Positions 26,281 through 36,828 of a stretch of 64,000 bases of DNA are shown one piece after another. This DNA is from Escarpia spicata. Its lineage: Eukaryota > Annelida > Polychaeta > Sabellida > Siboglinidae. Position 1 is the stretch's first letter. Every line of letters starts with the position of its first letter. The position numbers were made by a program, and so were the translations under genes. Location: NCBI GenBank assembly GCA_963995525.1, contig OZ023213.1:51026987-51090986 (forward strand), given 5' to 3'. The notes beneath the pieces are model-generated. The model saw only the letters and a program-made list of their open reading frames with translations. It made no database searches and was not told the DNA's origin.

Positions 26281-27790
26281 ATACACCTGCGTATCGTTTG
26301 TTGTATTTCTCGTTAATTTATAGCGAACCGTTCACATAAAATTATATTACACGCACATGTATACGTGTAAATAACCACACCGCGTCGACGTATAATGTGT
26401 TCTGTTTTCATTTAGCACTGCGTTTCATACATACGTAGCCATTGCTACAATTCATAGCTAGTTCCCAGTGAGTATTTGCAGCAGTGACATACACTACATA
26501 CTGTGTTCGGAAGGATGTCAACTTTCGAAACGTACAATAACAAATAAGAAATGTACAATTTTCCATATGAAATAGCGAGTTAGTAACGTTGACAGTTCCG
26601 CTATAATGAGCATTGCTTTTAGCTTGGTGAAAATTCGGGCCCCTCTACTCCGATTATTATGTTGACGTTTTCTCAGGAGAAAGCTTTGACTAAGCACGCG
26701 TCAAACAGTCAATGGCGCTGTGGGTAGGTTTCTAAATGGCGCTGAAGTGCGACGTTTATCTCGCAAGAATAGGGCGTTTATGCCATTTCAGAGATAAAGG
26801 TGCGTTTAAGTATCTTCTTTCTGTGTGGACCTCCCACGGCCCAAGCATTTGCTGATTCTTTCACTAATGTCATCAACGCGCACTGACCATCGACGCATGT
26901 TCTCTATTATTTAACTGCTTCTCGGTCATCTCACCTATGACGAAAATCCAAGGGTATTTGGCACCACATCCTCACAAGTAGTTAACTATCAACGCCGTCT
27001 GGCAAGCAGTCAGCCACTTCTCTGTCTGTGGAACAACCGTTTGTTCAATTATCCGTGCAACAGACGGCGGTTCAACGCATTCCGACACGAACGTTGTCCT
27101 CGCTTTACAATTCCAAAAGTAGTGTTGTGTTCGTGCTAATGTCCCGGCGTATAATAAGAATAACACAAAACCTGGTGTTCCGTTTCGTGCTCACATAGTG
27201 AAGTGAAGCCTTCGTAGGTGGCTGCATTGAAACCGTGCACGCGTCTGTGTGTGTGTGATCGTTCGTGCGAGCAGCAAGGGCTTTTTTGTCCCATTACAAT
27301 CACAGTGCATTGACTACACTTCCTTACTACAATGAAACGTTACTTTATACAGACCCTTGATGACAGACGCTATTCATCCTCTCCAGTCAGGGTGTGCTGA
27401 ATCTTTTATACTTTGCCCTACTTGCTGTCTTGGTCCGGTGATTCCGTGAACAATATCAACTTCAAAGAGCAGGTCACCACTGAAATTATTGTAATTATCC
27501 GTCCGACTAACAGGCAATGATGTGCAGATGAAGGTCAATGCACGTATGCAGGCCCAAAACTGAAGTTCTGAAAGCAAATAATGTTATTGGTGAAGTATAC
27601 ATATATACACGGTTCTATAGATCGACAAGTCTGAACATGCCAGAGGTAGTGAATAAGGTTGTAGTGGTGTACTGACTGGCCCCTTGTTCACGAAGATGAC
27701 GCCACTGTGTAATTATGTGATCCCATCCCGCGAGGATCTAGTTGTATTTACGATTTCTCCAGAAACTTGATAATTTCGTTGCATTTTTGA
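26281..27790. other. Intergenic DNA, no feature recognised
   Basis: Unique sequence between the possible gene A 3' end and the transposon-like unit. I looked for a signal-peptide exon for gene B with a phase-1 donor and found none. Confidence 0.4.
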
Positions 27791-27800
27791 TTAGTTCATG

Positions 27801-27948
27801 TCATCTAGAAACACATTCCACTGGGTGTGGACTTCACACCCGCTTGTCTTGTTCATAATCCAAGATGGCCGCCGAAATGCAAGAATTGGCATAACTTCTG
27901 AACGATTTGACAGAGGAAGGTGATCTTGGAGTCTTAACTGAACATAGG
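27801..27948 (+). repeat. Left inverted end of the transposon-like unit
   Basis: Pairs in inverted orientation with 29428-29569. The translated frames of the two arms also match (RRPSWIM, GCEVHTQW) only because the DNA is duplicated; this is not evidence of a gene. Confidence 0.75.
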
Positions 27949-28159
27949 TATTTTGGGTCAGAGAATCCGTTTCTGTCGTGAACGGAGTCCTATACATAAA
28001 AATCCACAATGGCCACCGAAACTCCAAACATCCTTTAAATTCTCATAACTTAGGAACCATATGAGATAGAGTGATGGTGTTGGTGTCAGAATCATGTTTT
28101 GTCAGGATGCTGATTGCATTGGGGCATGCTTTGCGATGCGTAAAAGCCAAGGTAATGTT

Positions 28160-29096
28160 TTACAGGTCAAGGTCAAGGTAATTTGAGGTCCCGAAAACAA
28201 GGAGGCATGCGTAATCATGACCCAACAGGCCATTTTCATTGGCCAGAATCCACAGGCAGGAGTCCTTGTTGTTGCTGATGACGCGGGGGTGGTTTTGCAT
28301 TACTTCTCCACCATTATGCAACTCAAAACCTGCAGTGTCCCATGACCACGCAGTCTTCCATCCATGGCCGAACACATCCCAGTAACAGTGAATAATTACT
28401 TCGATATCATCTTACAGGTTCTTGCAATGCATGCCATAAGTGGATGTGATAATGTGCCGGCCACTTTCGGAATTGGAAACGTAACTGCCATATATCAGAA
28501 GCAAAGAAGGAATTGAAACTTGACACTATCAGTAAAGTTGATGGTGATATGGAACAGGACAAGACGGAGGCAATTGCATTTATGGGTGCATGTTATTGTA
28601 GCAAGCTGAAGTGTATCTCCGCGACGGAGTGCAGCCAGCGCATGTGGGCGCTGAAAACGGGAACGAGTACTACCTCTGCCCCAAACTATGCGCTCTCCCA
28701 CCCACAACTCAGACGTTTGTCCAGAATGTTTTCAGATGCCTTTATATTAGGTTGACAGTGGTATGGAGCCCTGCAATCGGACCCTCCTCTCAACCCAATA
28801 TAGATCGAATAGAAGGAAAACTAACAAAGCCCTATCTTCTCGATGGTGGAGTACCTATAGCTCCTGAAAATGTATTCACGCTCATACGATGCGGTCGAGA
28901 ATCAGAGCAAACCAGTTGAGGTAACAACTGCGGGTGTACTGGACGCCAAGTCGCATGCACCATCTTTTGTGCCTGTGACGATGGACTTGAATGCAACAAC
29001 CCATTCAATAAGAAGGCGCCTACTGAGGATGGAGATGACGAGGATGTATCAGATGAGAATCAGCCTGTCGTTGATGAATCCAACGAGGACCAATAG
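28160..29096 (+). pseudogene. Broken transposon-associated ORF with Cys-rich C-terminus
   Basis: Several + strand frames together carry motifs I recall from a large unnamed protein family common in invertebrate genomes: QAGVLVVADDAGVVLHYF near 28250-28310, VLAMHAISGCDNVPATFG from 28418, a middle part (ENVFTLIRCG near 28866-28895), and a Cys-rich end (CGCTGRQVACTIFCACDDG). That end is followed by an acidic tail and TAG at about 29096. The motifs occur in family order but in different frames with stops, so the gene is dead. Family assignment is from memory. It sits between the two inverted arms. Confidence 0.6.
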
Positions 29097-29427
29097 TAAT
29101 GATGCTATAATGTTAATGACGGACATACAGAAGGCGTTTTGGTATAACGATTGGTATATTTGTGTCCAGTTGATCATCTAATAGCGGTACAGTACTCGGA
29201 TAGTGTTGGTTACAATTACTTGATGCGCTCTATAATGAAGTTGAAATAATATTACCTCGATTACCAATATCATCGGTCTTATCACATATAGCTCAAACAT
29301 TATGGCATTTATAAGGATTTTTTATTATTTCCCCAGTCAATTTGACAGCCATATTGGATTTGTTTTGCAATAAGAACTCAACAAATCTTGATGGAAACCT
29401 CAGAAATAAATTTCTTGCCCCATTAAC

Positions 29428-29569
29428 CTATGCTTAGACCCCAAGATCACCTTCTTAAGTCAATTCGTTCAGAAGTTATGCCATTTCTAGCATTTCGACG
29501 GCCATCTTGGATTATGAAAAAGGCAAGCGGGTGTGAAGTCCACACCCAGTGGATGTTTTTACTAGATGA
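29428..29569 (-). repeat. Right inverted end of the transposon-like unit
   Basis: Inverted, roughly 85-90% similar counterpart of 27801-27948 by eye. The outer edge falls near the CTAGATGA at 29562. Confidence 0.75.
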
Positions 29570-30807
29570 CCTTAAAACCTATTGTGCTCATAAGTCCGAT
29601 TTTCCTCTTTAAAATGGATCTCGGATCTTTTTAGTACACATTTATTTTATCGTACAGCGCGTCGATCCGCTGAGCGGAATTTGGCGCGCAACAAATACGT
29701 TGTTGTTATTATCATTAACTGTGATCTCGTATACTGAATACTGTCAACAGCATGACGCGTCACTGGGACATATTGCTGGTGCGCTACGTAAATAGTGATA
29801 CACCGGGGGATTTTGCATTAACAAAATTCTTAAATGTAACAACGGATTCTACTTTAATAATGGGTTTTCCATATGAGTTTTTTTTATCTTCGTCAGACGG
29901 TCCGCGGGTCAGACTGTTGGTACCTTGTCGACTACCGTTACGTCATTCACAGTCATATATCATCGTAAACATGGTCTACATTTTTTGTAAATGGTTGAAT
30001 CACAAGAAAACCGTCGCAAACAAAAGTATATACGGTGTAAGACTTCGAAAGGAGCCTATGATAAAAACAATCACATTTAATGTTGTAGCGTGTTGATTGA
30101 TTGTCGATCTAGAAAAAACTACAATTAAATTAGTCACTTTAACTGAAATCGTGTTATTTCGTCTAGTTGTGGTTTACTTTTTAATCGTCGAGTTAATATT
30201 TGTGTTGAAATTATTTCTTTTTCAGTTGTCTTCTTCCTCTTAGAGTAATGTCAGTTGAATATTTTGGTTTCGGTGCGCTTAGGCACAACAAGAAAGTCTT
30301 GTAATAACAGAGTGTCTGAAAGCGCCCCGATCTAGGCTTCCCATCCCGATCTAGGCTTCCCATCCCGATCTAGGCTTCCCGTCCCGATCGCGCCAAGTCG
30401 AGCGCAGGACACTTGCAGACACTCACTAATACTATTATTTACCTTTTGATAATAAATAATTGCTCCCAATTCAGAAATCACGCCGTGTTTGGGTGCTGAC
30501 GATAAGATAAGATACGCTAAGATAATTTATTATGTTTTTGTTAACGGAATTTGTCACACTATATTGGCATTTTAGGAATTCACGTGTCACTGCTATATTT
30601 TCATATGGCAATAGACATTTCACAGCACATAGAAGTGTAAACATTTGCATAATGACACAAGCATTTTCATATAAATAAATCCAAGACATCCACAATCACA
30701 TGATTACAAAATGTTACAAAAAAATCCATTGATACAAAACATCGATACACAAATAAATAATAATTTCTGAAATATTGACGAGAGGGTGGTGTTGTCAGTT
30801 GCTGCAG
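29570..30807. other. Region upstream of the first supported gene B exon
   Basis: Contains a 114-codon open frame at 29752-30096 without recognised domains, and three and a half copies of a 19-bp repeat (CCCGATCTAGGCTTCCCAT) at about 30325-30385. A signal-peptide exon for gene B should lie here or further upstream, but I did not find a convincing one. Confidence 0.4.
30325..30390. repeat. 19-bp tandem repeat
   Basis: CCCGATCTAGGCTTCCCAT occurs in three consecutive near-perfect copies plus a partial copy ending CCCGATCG. Confidence 0.85.
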
Positions 30808-31077
30808 GCGTACGAAGCCAGTTCACCATCAACGTGGAACTGTCGCGGTCTCTGGCGCACATCGGCAACGACTTCACGGCGTCGTGTCGCGTCGTCAACG
30901 AACAGAAGACGCCGTACTTCATCGTGTGGGAGCGCAAGACTGACGGCTACACGGTAGAGATCGCGTCCAATGAAATCATCGACTTTGACTTCAAAAACAC
31001 CGGGCGCTACTCTGCCAACGTAACCATGCGGGCCGACAACGACATCGGCGATGTGACCTTCTACCTCAGGATATCGG
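30808..31077 (+). CDS. IgSF gene B, Ig V-domain first part
   Basis: A 270-nt phase 1-1 exon. The acceptor is CTGCAG before 30808; an alternative, TTGTCAG before 30799, is also in frame and would add three residues. The donor is GTGAGT. It has the B-strand cysteine in FTASCRVV, a C-strand tryptophan in PYFIVWERK, a sequon (NVT) and E-strand FYLRIS at the end. Joined to the next exon it gives FYLRIS...ADSGEIGC, a V-set E-F pattern. Reading past the donor runs into pentanucleotide repeats, so the long open frame beyond 31077 is not real. Confidence 0.87.
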
Positions 31078-31096
31078 GTGAGTCACACTTCCAGAT

Positions 31097-31178
31097 TTAC
31101 CTTACCTTACCTTACCTTACCTTACCTTACCTTACCTTACCTTACCTTACCTTACCTTACCTTACCTTACCTTACCTT
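31097..31178. repeat. (CTTAC)n pentanucleotide repeat
   Basis: About 16 perfect copies starting 20 nt after the donor of the preceding exon. Confidence 0.97.
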
Positions 31179-31344
31179 CGGACTTCATGGCTCATAAGGC
31201 TGTCGTGTATCTTCTCCAGCTCGTTCCGTCTCCGGCGAACCATTTGGCATCACCCGACGTTTCCACCCCAGTTGTTATCTTCCTTTGTTCAACATTTGTT
31301 CGCCAGGTTGTTTCAAGGCCTGGATAGACTGGCATTTTCCGCTA

Positions 31345-31670
31345 GACCAGACCAGACCAGACCAGACCAGACCAGACCAGACCAGACCAGACCAGACCAG
31401 ACTCCCTCCGACTGCAGCGTATCCATTACACCGATTGACACCGACTGCGCCACACTCGAAGCAGGCGTGACGTCATCATCATGTAAACTTGACAACTTAC
31501 GAAAACGTCGGACCGACTCCGGCTACTCCCGATGCAGTCCAAAGTTTTCAAGTTTGAGTAATTGTGTCAGTCGGTGTAGTGTATACACTGCAGTCGGAGT
31601 GAGTCTGATCTGGTCTGTGTAGTGTATACACTGCAGTCGGAGTGAGTCTGATCTGGTCTGGTTTGGTGGG
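31345..31670. repeat. (ACCAG)n repeat and inverted echoes
   Basis: About 11 copies of ACCAG at 31345-31402 are followed by CTCCCTCCGACTGCAG. Downstream, ACTGCAGTCGGAGTGAGTCT and CTGGTCTG occur in inverted orientation, twice (about 31587-31665). The segment could form a large stem. Confidence 0.8.
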
Positions 31671-31929
31671 GTCGGGCGAAAAGTGCCAGTGTATTCCGGC
31701 TGATGTTTGTATCTGCAAATTATTTGTTGCCATGGGGTATGCCTTATTTAAGTTATGGTTAGTAATACAAGGGCATAACATTTATTAATTTTTTGGACAG
31801 AATTATATCTTAGTAACCAATTAACAAGGTGAGAATTGTATTGTTCTTGTATATTCTTCCATTTTCAATAAATGTAAGTGATTAGTTACAGTTTTGTTGG
31901 CTGGAAAATTGTGCCAAAAGGGTAAATAC

Positions 31930-32085
31930 CACTCCCCTAGCGGTTAGAACACCGGACTGTCGACCGAGCTGTGTAGGTCCATCAACAGCCGTTCCAAAAC
32001 GTGAGCAATTTCTTCCACCCTACATTTTGTCTGTGTCGTTTAGAAGAGTCTCTAAAAGCCGCTGTCTCCTTTTACCTGGCGTATA
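31930..32085 (+). mobile_element. SINE family 2 fragment (tRNA-like head)
   Basis: Shares with 63282-63470 a tRNA-like start (CTAGCGGTTAGAACACCGGA against GTCGAGCGGTTGGTG) and a downstream block (TTCACCCTACATTGTCAGTG in that copy; CACCCTACATTTTGTCTGTG here). It lies in the V-domain intron of gene B. Confidence 0.55.
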
Positions 32086-32218
32086 TTTGTCGGGGATCCT
32101 GTAGTGGCCACATACTCTGACGAACCATGTTTCGTGTTTAGACAATTATACAGTGACATATAACCGTAAAACAGCTATATGTATTTGAATTATAAATCCA
32201 AACATGATAGAAAATATA

Positions 32219-32425
32219 CTTATGGAGCGCAGTGGCAGAGTGCTGAAGCGTCGGACTCTCAACAGAGAGAACCCTCGTTCGAATCCTGTTCTGCCGTGTC
32301 GAACCTTGTTCCATGTTGCTTCAGTTCAGCATGCACCAGTAATTGGCTATAGACAGTGGTGGATATTTGTGTGGTGGATATTTGTGTACGAATATAGTCT
32401 TCGCAGATGGTTATATAGCAGGGGG
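32219..32425 (+). mobile_element. SINE family 1, 5' part
   Basis: Starts TGGAGCGCAGTGGCAGAGTG and has a B-box-like GTTCGAATCC about 60 nt in, the internal promoter of tRNA-derived SINEs. It shares the following 120 bp with the copies at 43231 and 54400 (minus). The 3' tail seen in those copies is missing. Confidence 0.75.
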
Positions 32426-32527
32426 TATCGAGTACCCCAGCCTTTCGGTTTGTACATGTATGTGTATGGCTAATCAACATGGTAATTACGCCCCTACTGT
32501 GGCACTTGTAACCAATTGTGATTGTCA

Positions 32528-32590
32528 CATATATATATATATATAATATAATATATATATATATATATAAATAATATAATATATATAAGC
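32528..32590. repeat. AT-rich (TA)n microsatellite
   Basis: Alternating TA runs with short interruptions, about 75 nt upstream of the next exon's acceptor. Confidence 0.9.
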
Positions 32591-32664
32591 TTTTCTCCAC
32601 ATTAACAGTATTGCTACAGAGTTCATTAGAACAACCGTCACGGCGTGTATTCTCGCTGTTACAG

Positions 32665-32748
32665 CGTTAGAGGGCGCTGACTCCGGCGAAATTGGATGCA
32701 GAATCCAGAGTCAGAACATCGAAGTGTTCAAGGAGCTGACCGTGTTTG
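32665..32748 (+). CDS. IgSF gene B, Ig V-domain second part (strands F-G)
   Basis: An 84-nt phase 1-1 exon between TTACAG and GTAAGC. It encodes ADSGEIGCR and then a G strand (FKELTVF). The cysteine pairs with the one in the 30808 exon. It is too short for routine ORF calling; the gene A counterpart at 14082 supports it. Confidence 0.87.
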
Positions 32749-32999
32749 GTAAGCAAAGCAATGTAGGAGCGGTCGAATTTACGTCATTAGCACCATTATC
32801 TTATTAATCTTAACGTGTGCACAATTGACTTGTGGGTGTTGCATTCAAGACTTCTTGTTTCTCACCGTCACTACACCGACATAAAAATACACTCGTTTCC
32901 GGTTATTTATCTACACATTTAGACCTTACAGTTAACATGTTTTACAATATTCCCAGTATTGTTCGAACAATGTTATCATTAATAGTGTCGTTACTAATT

Positions 33000-33470
<471 letters not shown>

Positions 33471-33489
33471 TATCCCCGTGACGTTGCAG

Positions 33490-33619
33490 TGCCCATCCAG
33501 ACAGTGAAGCTGACGTCTCAGTACACCAATGGCACTCACGCCGTGGCCTACGTCGACGGCCAGGTTGTTTCCTTCACCGAGGGCGAGTCACGACGTGTCT
33601 TCTGTCACGTCAACGGAAG
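33490..33619 (+). CDS. IgSF gene B, second Ig domain exon 1 of 3
   Basis: A 130-nt exon, phase 1 to phase 2, from ACGTTGCAG to GTGGGC. It encodes the A-B strands with the first cysteine in RRVFCHVNG, matching RRVICNVNG of gene A. The sequon NGT lies in QYTNGTHAV. The donor GTGGGC is weaker than the others, but the phase-2 junction restores VNGSYPAPK, which aligns with VNGGNPDPK of gene A. Confidence 0.85.
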
Positions 33620-33977
33620 GTGGGCGGTAGTTGGGGCGGCAACAATGGGAGTTTAAACGATACGCTATTTATTTCACAACTGGCGATAATTTGAACGCTT
33701 TTCAGAACAGACAAGTAAATCTGGAACTAATTTCTTGTTGCGTTATAATGCGACTTTGCGGTGTCTTCATACAATGGAATGTTAAAAGTGAGATAACATC
33801 AGTTACATGATATAGGCCTACGACGTTTGCATTTTAAAACAAGTTGCTTGACAATTTTTCTCTCCTCGACGCAGACTGCCTCTCCAGTTAATCCTGTTTT
33901 GGGAGCTTCGAGTCTTATTTATTCTGATATTGTCTTCGTTCGTTGTCGTGCAATGTGAGTGGCATTGTTGTCCCTAG

Positions 33978-34083
33978 CTATCCCGCCCCGAAGATCGCCG
34001 TCATGATTGGTGACAAAGTCGTGACTGGGGACTTCAGTCAGAAAGTTCAACTGGTAGAAAAAGGCAGCGTGAAGGGGTTGCAG
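33978..34083 (+). CDS. IgSF gene B, second Ig domain exon 2 of 3
   Basis: A 106-nt exon, phase 2 to phase 0, between TCCCTAG and GTAGGT. It encodes YPAPKIAVMIGDKVV through GSVKGLQ, matching the middle of the gene A domain (PDPKLHITAGD to KVKGLV). Confidence 0.83.
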
Positions 34084-34532
34084 GTAGGTAATGTAGTACA
34101 TGGGCCAGTAGCCAACAGTTTGGCCACCTGTACCATCTGGAGGGTGAACGAATGTTCATAGCGGTTTTAGGCAAGGCCTACACTCTTATAAATGGACAAT
34201 ATTTAGCGTTTCTGCACTGGCAGGTATCTGTGAGTAACTACCATATCATACGAGCTTCATCCTTTTAATCATATCCCGATTTGACCATTCCGACAAGTTT
34301 TCACGCATCGTTTATACATGTCGATTTTCTTGTTACGTATATCCACACACTGTTATCATCAACACCATTGTTAAATAATTTCTCTCATTAATTTATCGTC
34401 CTCTATGAGAATGAGTATCATATAGTTTCTTTACAATTGTTACTATATAAAGGACCACTGTTTTGCCATACCACAACCAGTAATATTGAGTCTACGGAAG
34501 CACAATACTAATAGAAACCGTTCTCTGTGCAG

Positions 34533-34677
34533 GATCTCACGTACGAAGTAACCTTGAGGAATGACGAGCTGGCGTTGGACTACGTGTACAACAACAAGAT
34601 GCTTAAGTGCGTGGCGACACTGCCTGGGTCCGGCTTCCCGGCCAAGAGTCTCGGCATTGACATCCAGATCGCCGGAT
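34533..34677 (+). CDS. IgSF gene B, second Ig domain exon 3 of 3
   Basis: A 145-nt exon, phase 0 to phase 1, between TGTGCAG and GTAAGT. It encodes the second cysteine in NNKMLKCVATLPG and the G strand (LGIDIQIAG). The final split codon joins the next exon to give YKP, exactly as in gene A. Confidence 0.87.
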
Positions 34678-35221
34678 GTAAGTGCACAGCCAGGATACTC
34701 ATGAATCAGATAGGCATTTGGGCCAGTACATGACAGACACCGCGTTTGCAGCAATGCTTCATAATCATTCAAATCACTATAAGTCATTTGTTACCAGCAC
34801 AACGTTGTTATGATTATAATCACCATCAATGCAATTGTCATTCTTCTTCTTCTGCGAGCTGTCTTTCTTGCAGGCATTGGCGGTCACGGTTCTCCAAACC
34901 ACAACAGTTCACAACAGTTCTGTTACGCTCTTTCCGAACTATGTTGACAGATTATCTGTTGTTGTTATTCTTGACGGCCTCTGCACCTTTTCTCTCAATC
35001 TTCCCTGTGCTATTGTCATTGTCAACTTCATTTGTATAATTTGTAAGCCTATTCACCCCCAGTAGACGCCATATTCCATCCATTTGTCGCCCTCTGTGAG
35101 AATGAATAATTCAAAATTACGCATCGAAAACGTTCCTTCACTAATTGCATCCTTGTCCTGTAATGAAATACTACTACTACTACTACTAATACTAATACTG
35201 GTACTGCTATTACTACTACTG

Positions 35222-35268
<47 letters not shown>

Positions 35269-35275
35269 GGTACTG

Positions 35276-35320
<45 letters not shown>

Positions 35321-35321
35321 T

Positions 35322-35380
<59 letters not shown>

Positions 35381-35743
35381 TTACTACTACTACTACTACT
35401 ACTAATAATAATAATTATAATGAAGTCTTGTAGCATCCGCCAAATAGAGGCGCCCATGGCGCTTGCACAGGTAACTGACGATAACAAAAAAAGTTAGTCA
35501 AATTAACAGTAATAAAACATTATTCTAAATGATTCTAACAATTATAGGAGCTCTGTTGTAAGGATTATAAAATTAGTATCATTATAAAAAATACATCATA
35601 ACATCACTAATTGTTATAAGAGCGTTATCAAAGAAATGTAGAATCATTATCACAACTTTTTCTGGAATTCTATATCTGTAATTCTGTATGTAGTTCTTCT
35701 CTCTCCTCTGAGTCATACCCGTTACTCCGCCGCCACGTTTCAG
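34678..35743. other. Intron between Ig 2 and Ig 3 of gene B
   Basis: Contains the TAC-type trinucleotide tract listed separately; otherwise unique AT-rich intron. Confidence 0.5.
35168..35418. repeat. (TAC)n trinucleotide repeat
   Basis: About 80 copies of ACT/TAC with a few variants (GGT, AAT). Poly-Leu and poly-Ser frames on the two strands are artefacts of the repeat. Confidence 0.97.
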
Positions 35744-35940
35744 ACAAACCCAAGTTCGACTGCGAGGACACGGTCGTGAGCCGCATCCACGAGAACAGCC
35801 TCAACATCACGTGCATCGTGCACGCATACCCGCCCGTCAGCAAGGCCAACTTCTATTGGAGTCGCTTCAGTTCCGGCGACGCCGTCACGCTGGCCAAGGG
35901 GGAAGAGAACGGACACTACGCAGCCTACATCATACCCGGG
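35744..35940 (+). CDS. IgSF gene B, third Ig domain first part
   Basis: A 197-nt exon, phase 1 to phase 0, between TTTCAG and GTAAGT, the same length as gene A's exon at 19302. It begins YKPKFDCEDTVV with the extra A-strand cysteine and has NITCIVHAYPPVSKANFYW with the B-strand cysteine and a C-strand tryptophan. Confidence 0.9.
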
Positions 35941-36701
35941 GTAAGTGGACATTGGGTTGACTGTCGGCACTAATACATATGTAACGTGGCTTCTCCGATA
36001 TCGGGGTGTTATTACCGTCATCGCTGACTAGCGGAGTAGCACAAATGACCGGAAGCATCCGACGGCTTTGTTCGATCATTTGTGCCACATCGCCACCCTC
36101 TTGGATGGTTCGCGGTCAATGCACTTTTCAAATGCTACAAATTGATGTAAAAACGCAGCAGAATACATACACGGCGAGGATGTGTTGATTACGAAACTTG
36201 CAGCGACTTTATAAGATAAGCTCTTCTGTAGGACGAGTTGTTTTCAAGTCCCGACGACGCGTGGTATAAGGTAGTTTATTATGTCTTTGTACAAAGGAAT
36301 TCGGCTTACACTTCATGACCATAATTTAAGAATCAACATAATAATTATTAAATATATTTTAGTAATAACATACTCAATAACCAAGTGTGTCTTAACGCTA
36401 TATAATTACCAACGTCCATTCAGGCTGCTTATTACACTGCGCAGCAGTTACGCTACATAAACTATTTCACCACGGCGTGTTGCACTTAATTGCCAAGATA
36501 CTGTTCTGTAGACATACGTTATCATGCAATTACACAGTTTTCGGTAACATATCAAACGTTATAGACTTTCGTTCTCTTTACAAGATGGTGTCTTCAGAAC
36601 AACCGACGTACGGATGACGTCATCGTAGATGGATACGTTAATAAAACTTATATTGCTCATTAAAATGAACGGCCAATAAGCATGTTTTATCACGTGTTCA
36701 G
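35941..36701. other. Intron within Ig 3 of gene B
   Basis: AT-rich intron. A short inverted pair, GCACAAATGA with TCATTTGTGC, lies at about 36038-36088. Confidence 0.5.
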
Positions 36702-36828
36702 AGCTCCATGGATGAGATCCGGATGGTTCTGCGGATTGATCGCGTCTACACCCAACATTTCCGGAAGTACTACTTCCACGCCGAGAACGACCTCGGCAAC
36801 AGCACTTTCGCCGTCAGCCTCATGCAAG
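36702..36828 (+). CDS. IgSF gene B, third Ig domain second part
   Basis: A 127-nt exon, phase 0 to phase 1, same length as gene A's 20989 exon. It encodes IRMVLRIDRVYTQHFRKYYF and then HAENDLGNSTFAVSL, an E-F-G layout in which the F-strand cysteine is histidine. NST is a sequon. The exon ends CTCATGCAAG followed by GTGAGTGCAC, and this junction is the seed of the adjacent tandem array. Confidence 0.88.

Larger units (their letters stand above)
27801..29569 (+). mobile_element. Decayed DNA-transposon-like unit with inverted ends
   Basis: About 148 bp at 27801-27948 reappears inverted at 29428-29569. Shared landmarks include TCATCTAG, CACTGGGTGTGGACTTCACA, ATCCAAGATGGCCG and GGTGATCTTGG. Between them lies a broken coding region on the + strand (28160-29096). 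Inverted ends flanking a decayed ORF is the layout of a class II element. I cannot define target-site duplications or name the superfamily. Confidence 0.6.

Noticed and set aside
31400..31560. RRTDSGYSRC as an Ig F strand exon
   Set aside because: The Tyr-x-Cys spacing is wrong, there are no splice sites in phase, and the sequence is part of an inverted-repeat patch.
30786..31622. 278-codon frame beyond the gene B V exon
   Set aside because: A GTGAGT donor at 31078 ends the exon; the rest is pentanucleotide repeat and unrelated sequence.
35053..35497. Poly-Ser and poly-Leu proteins
   Set aside because: Translation of the trinucleotide tract on both strands.
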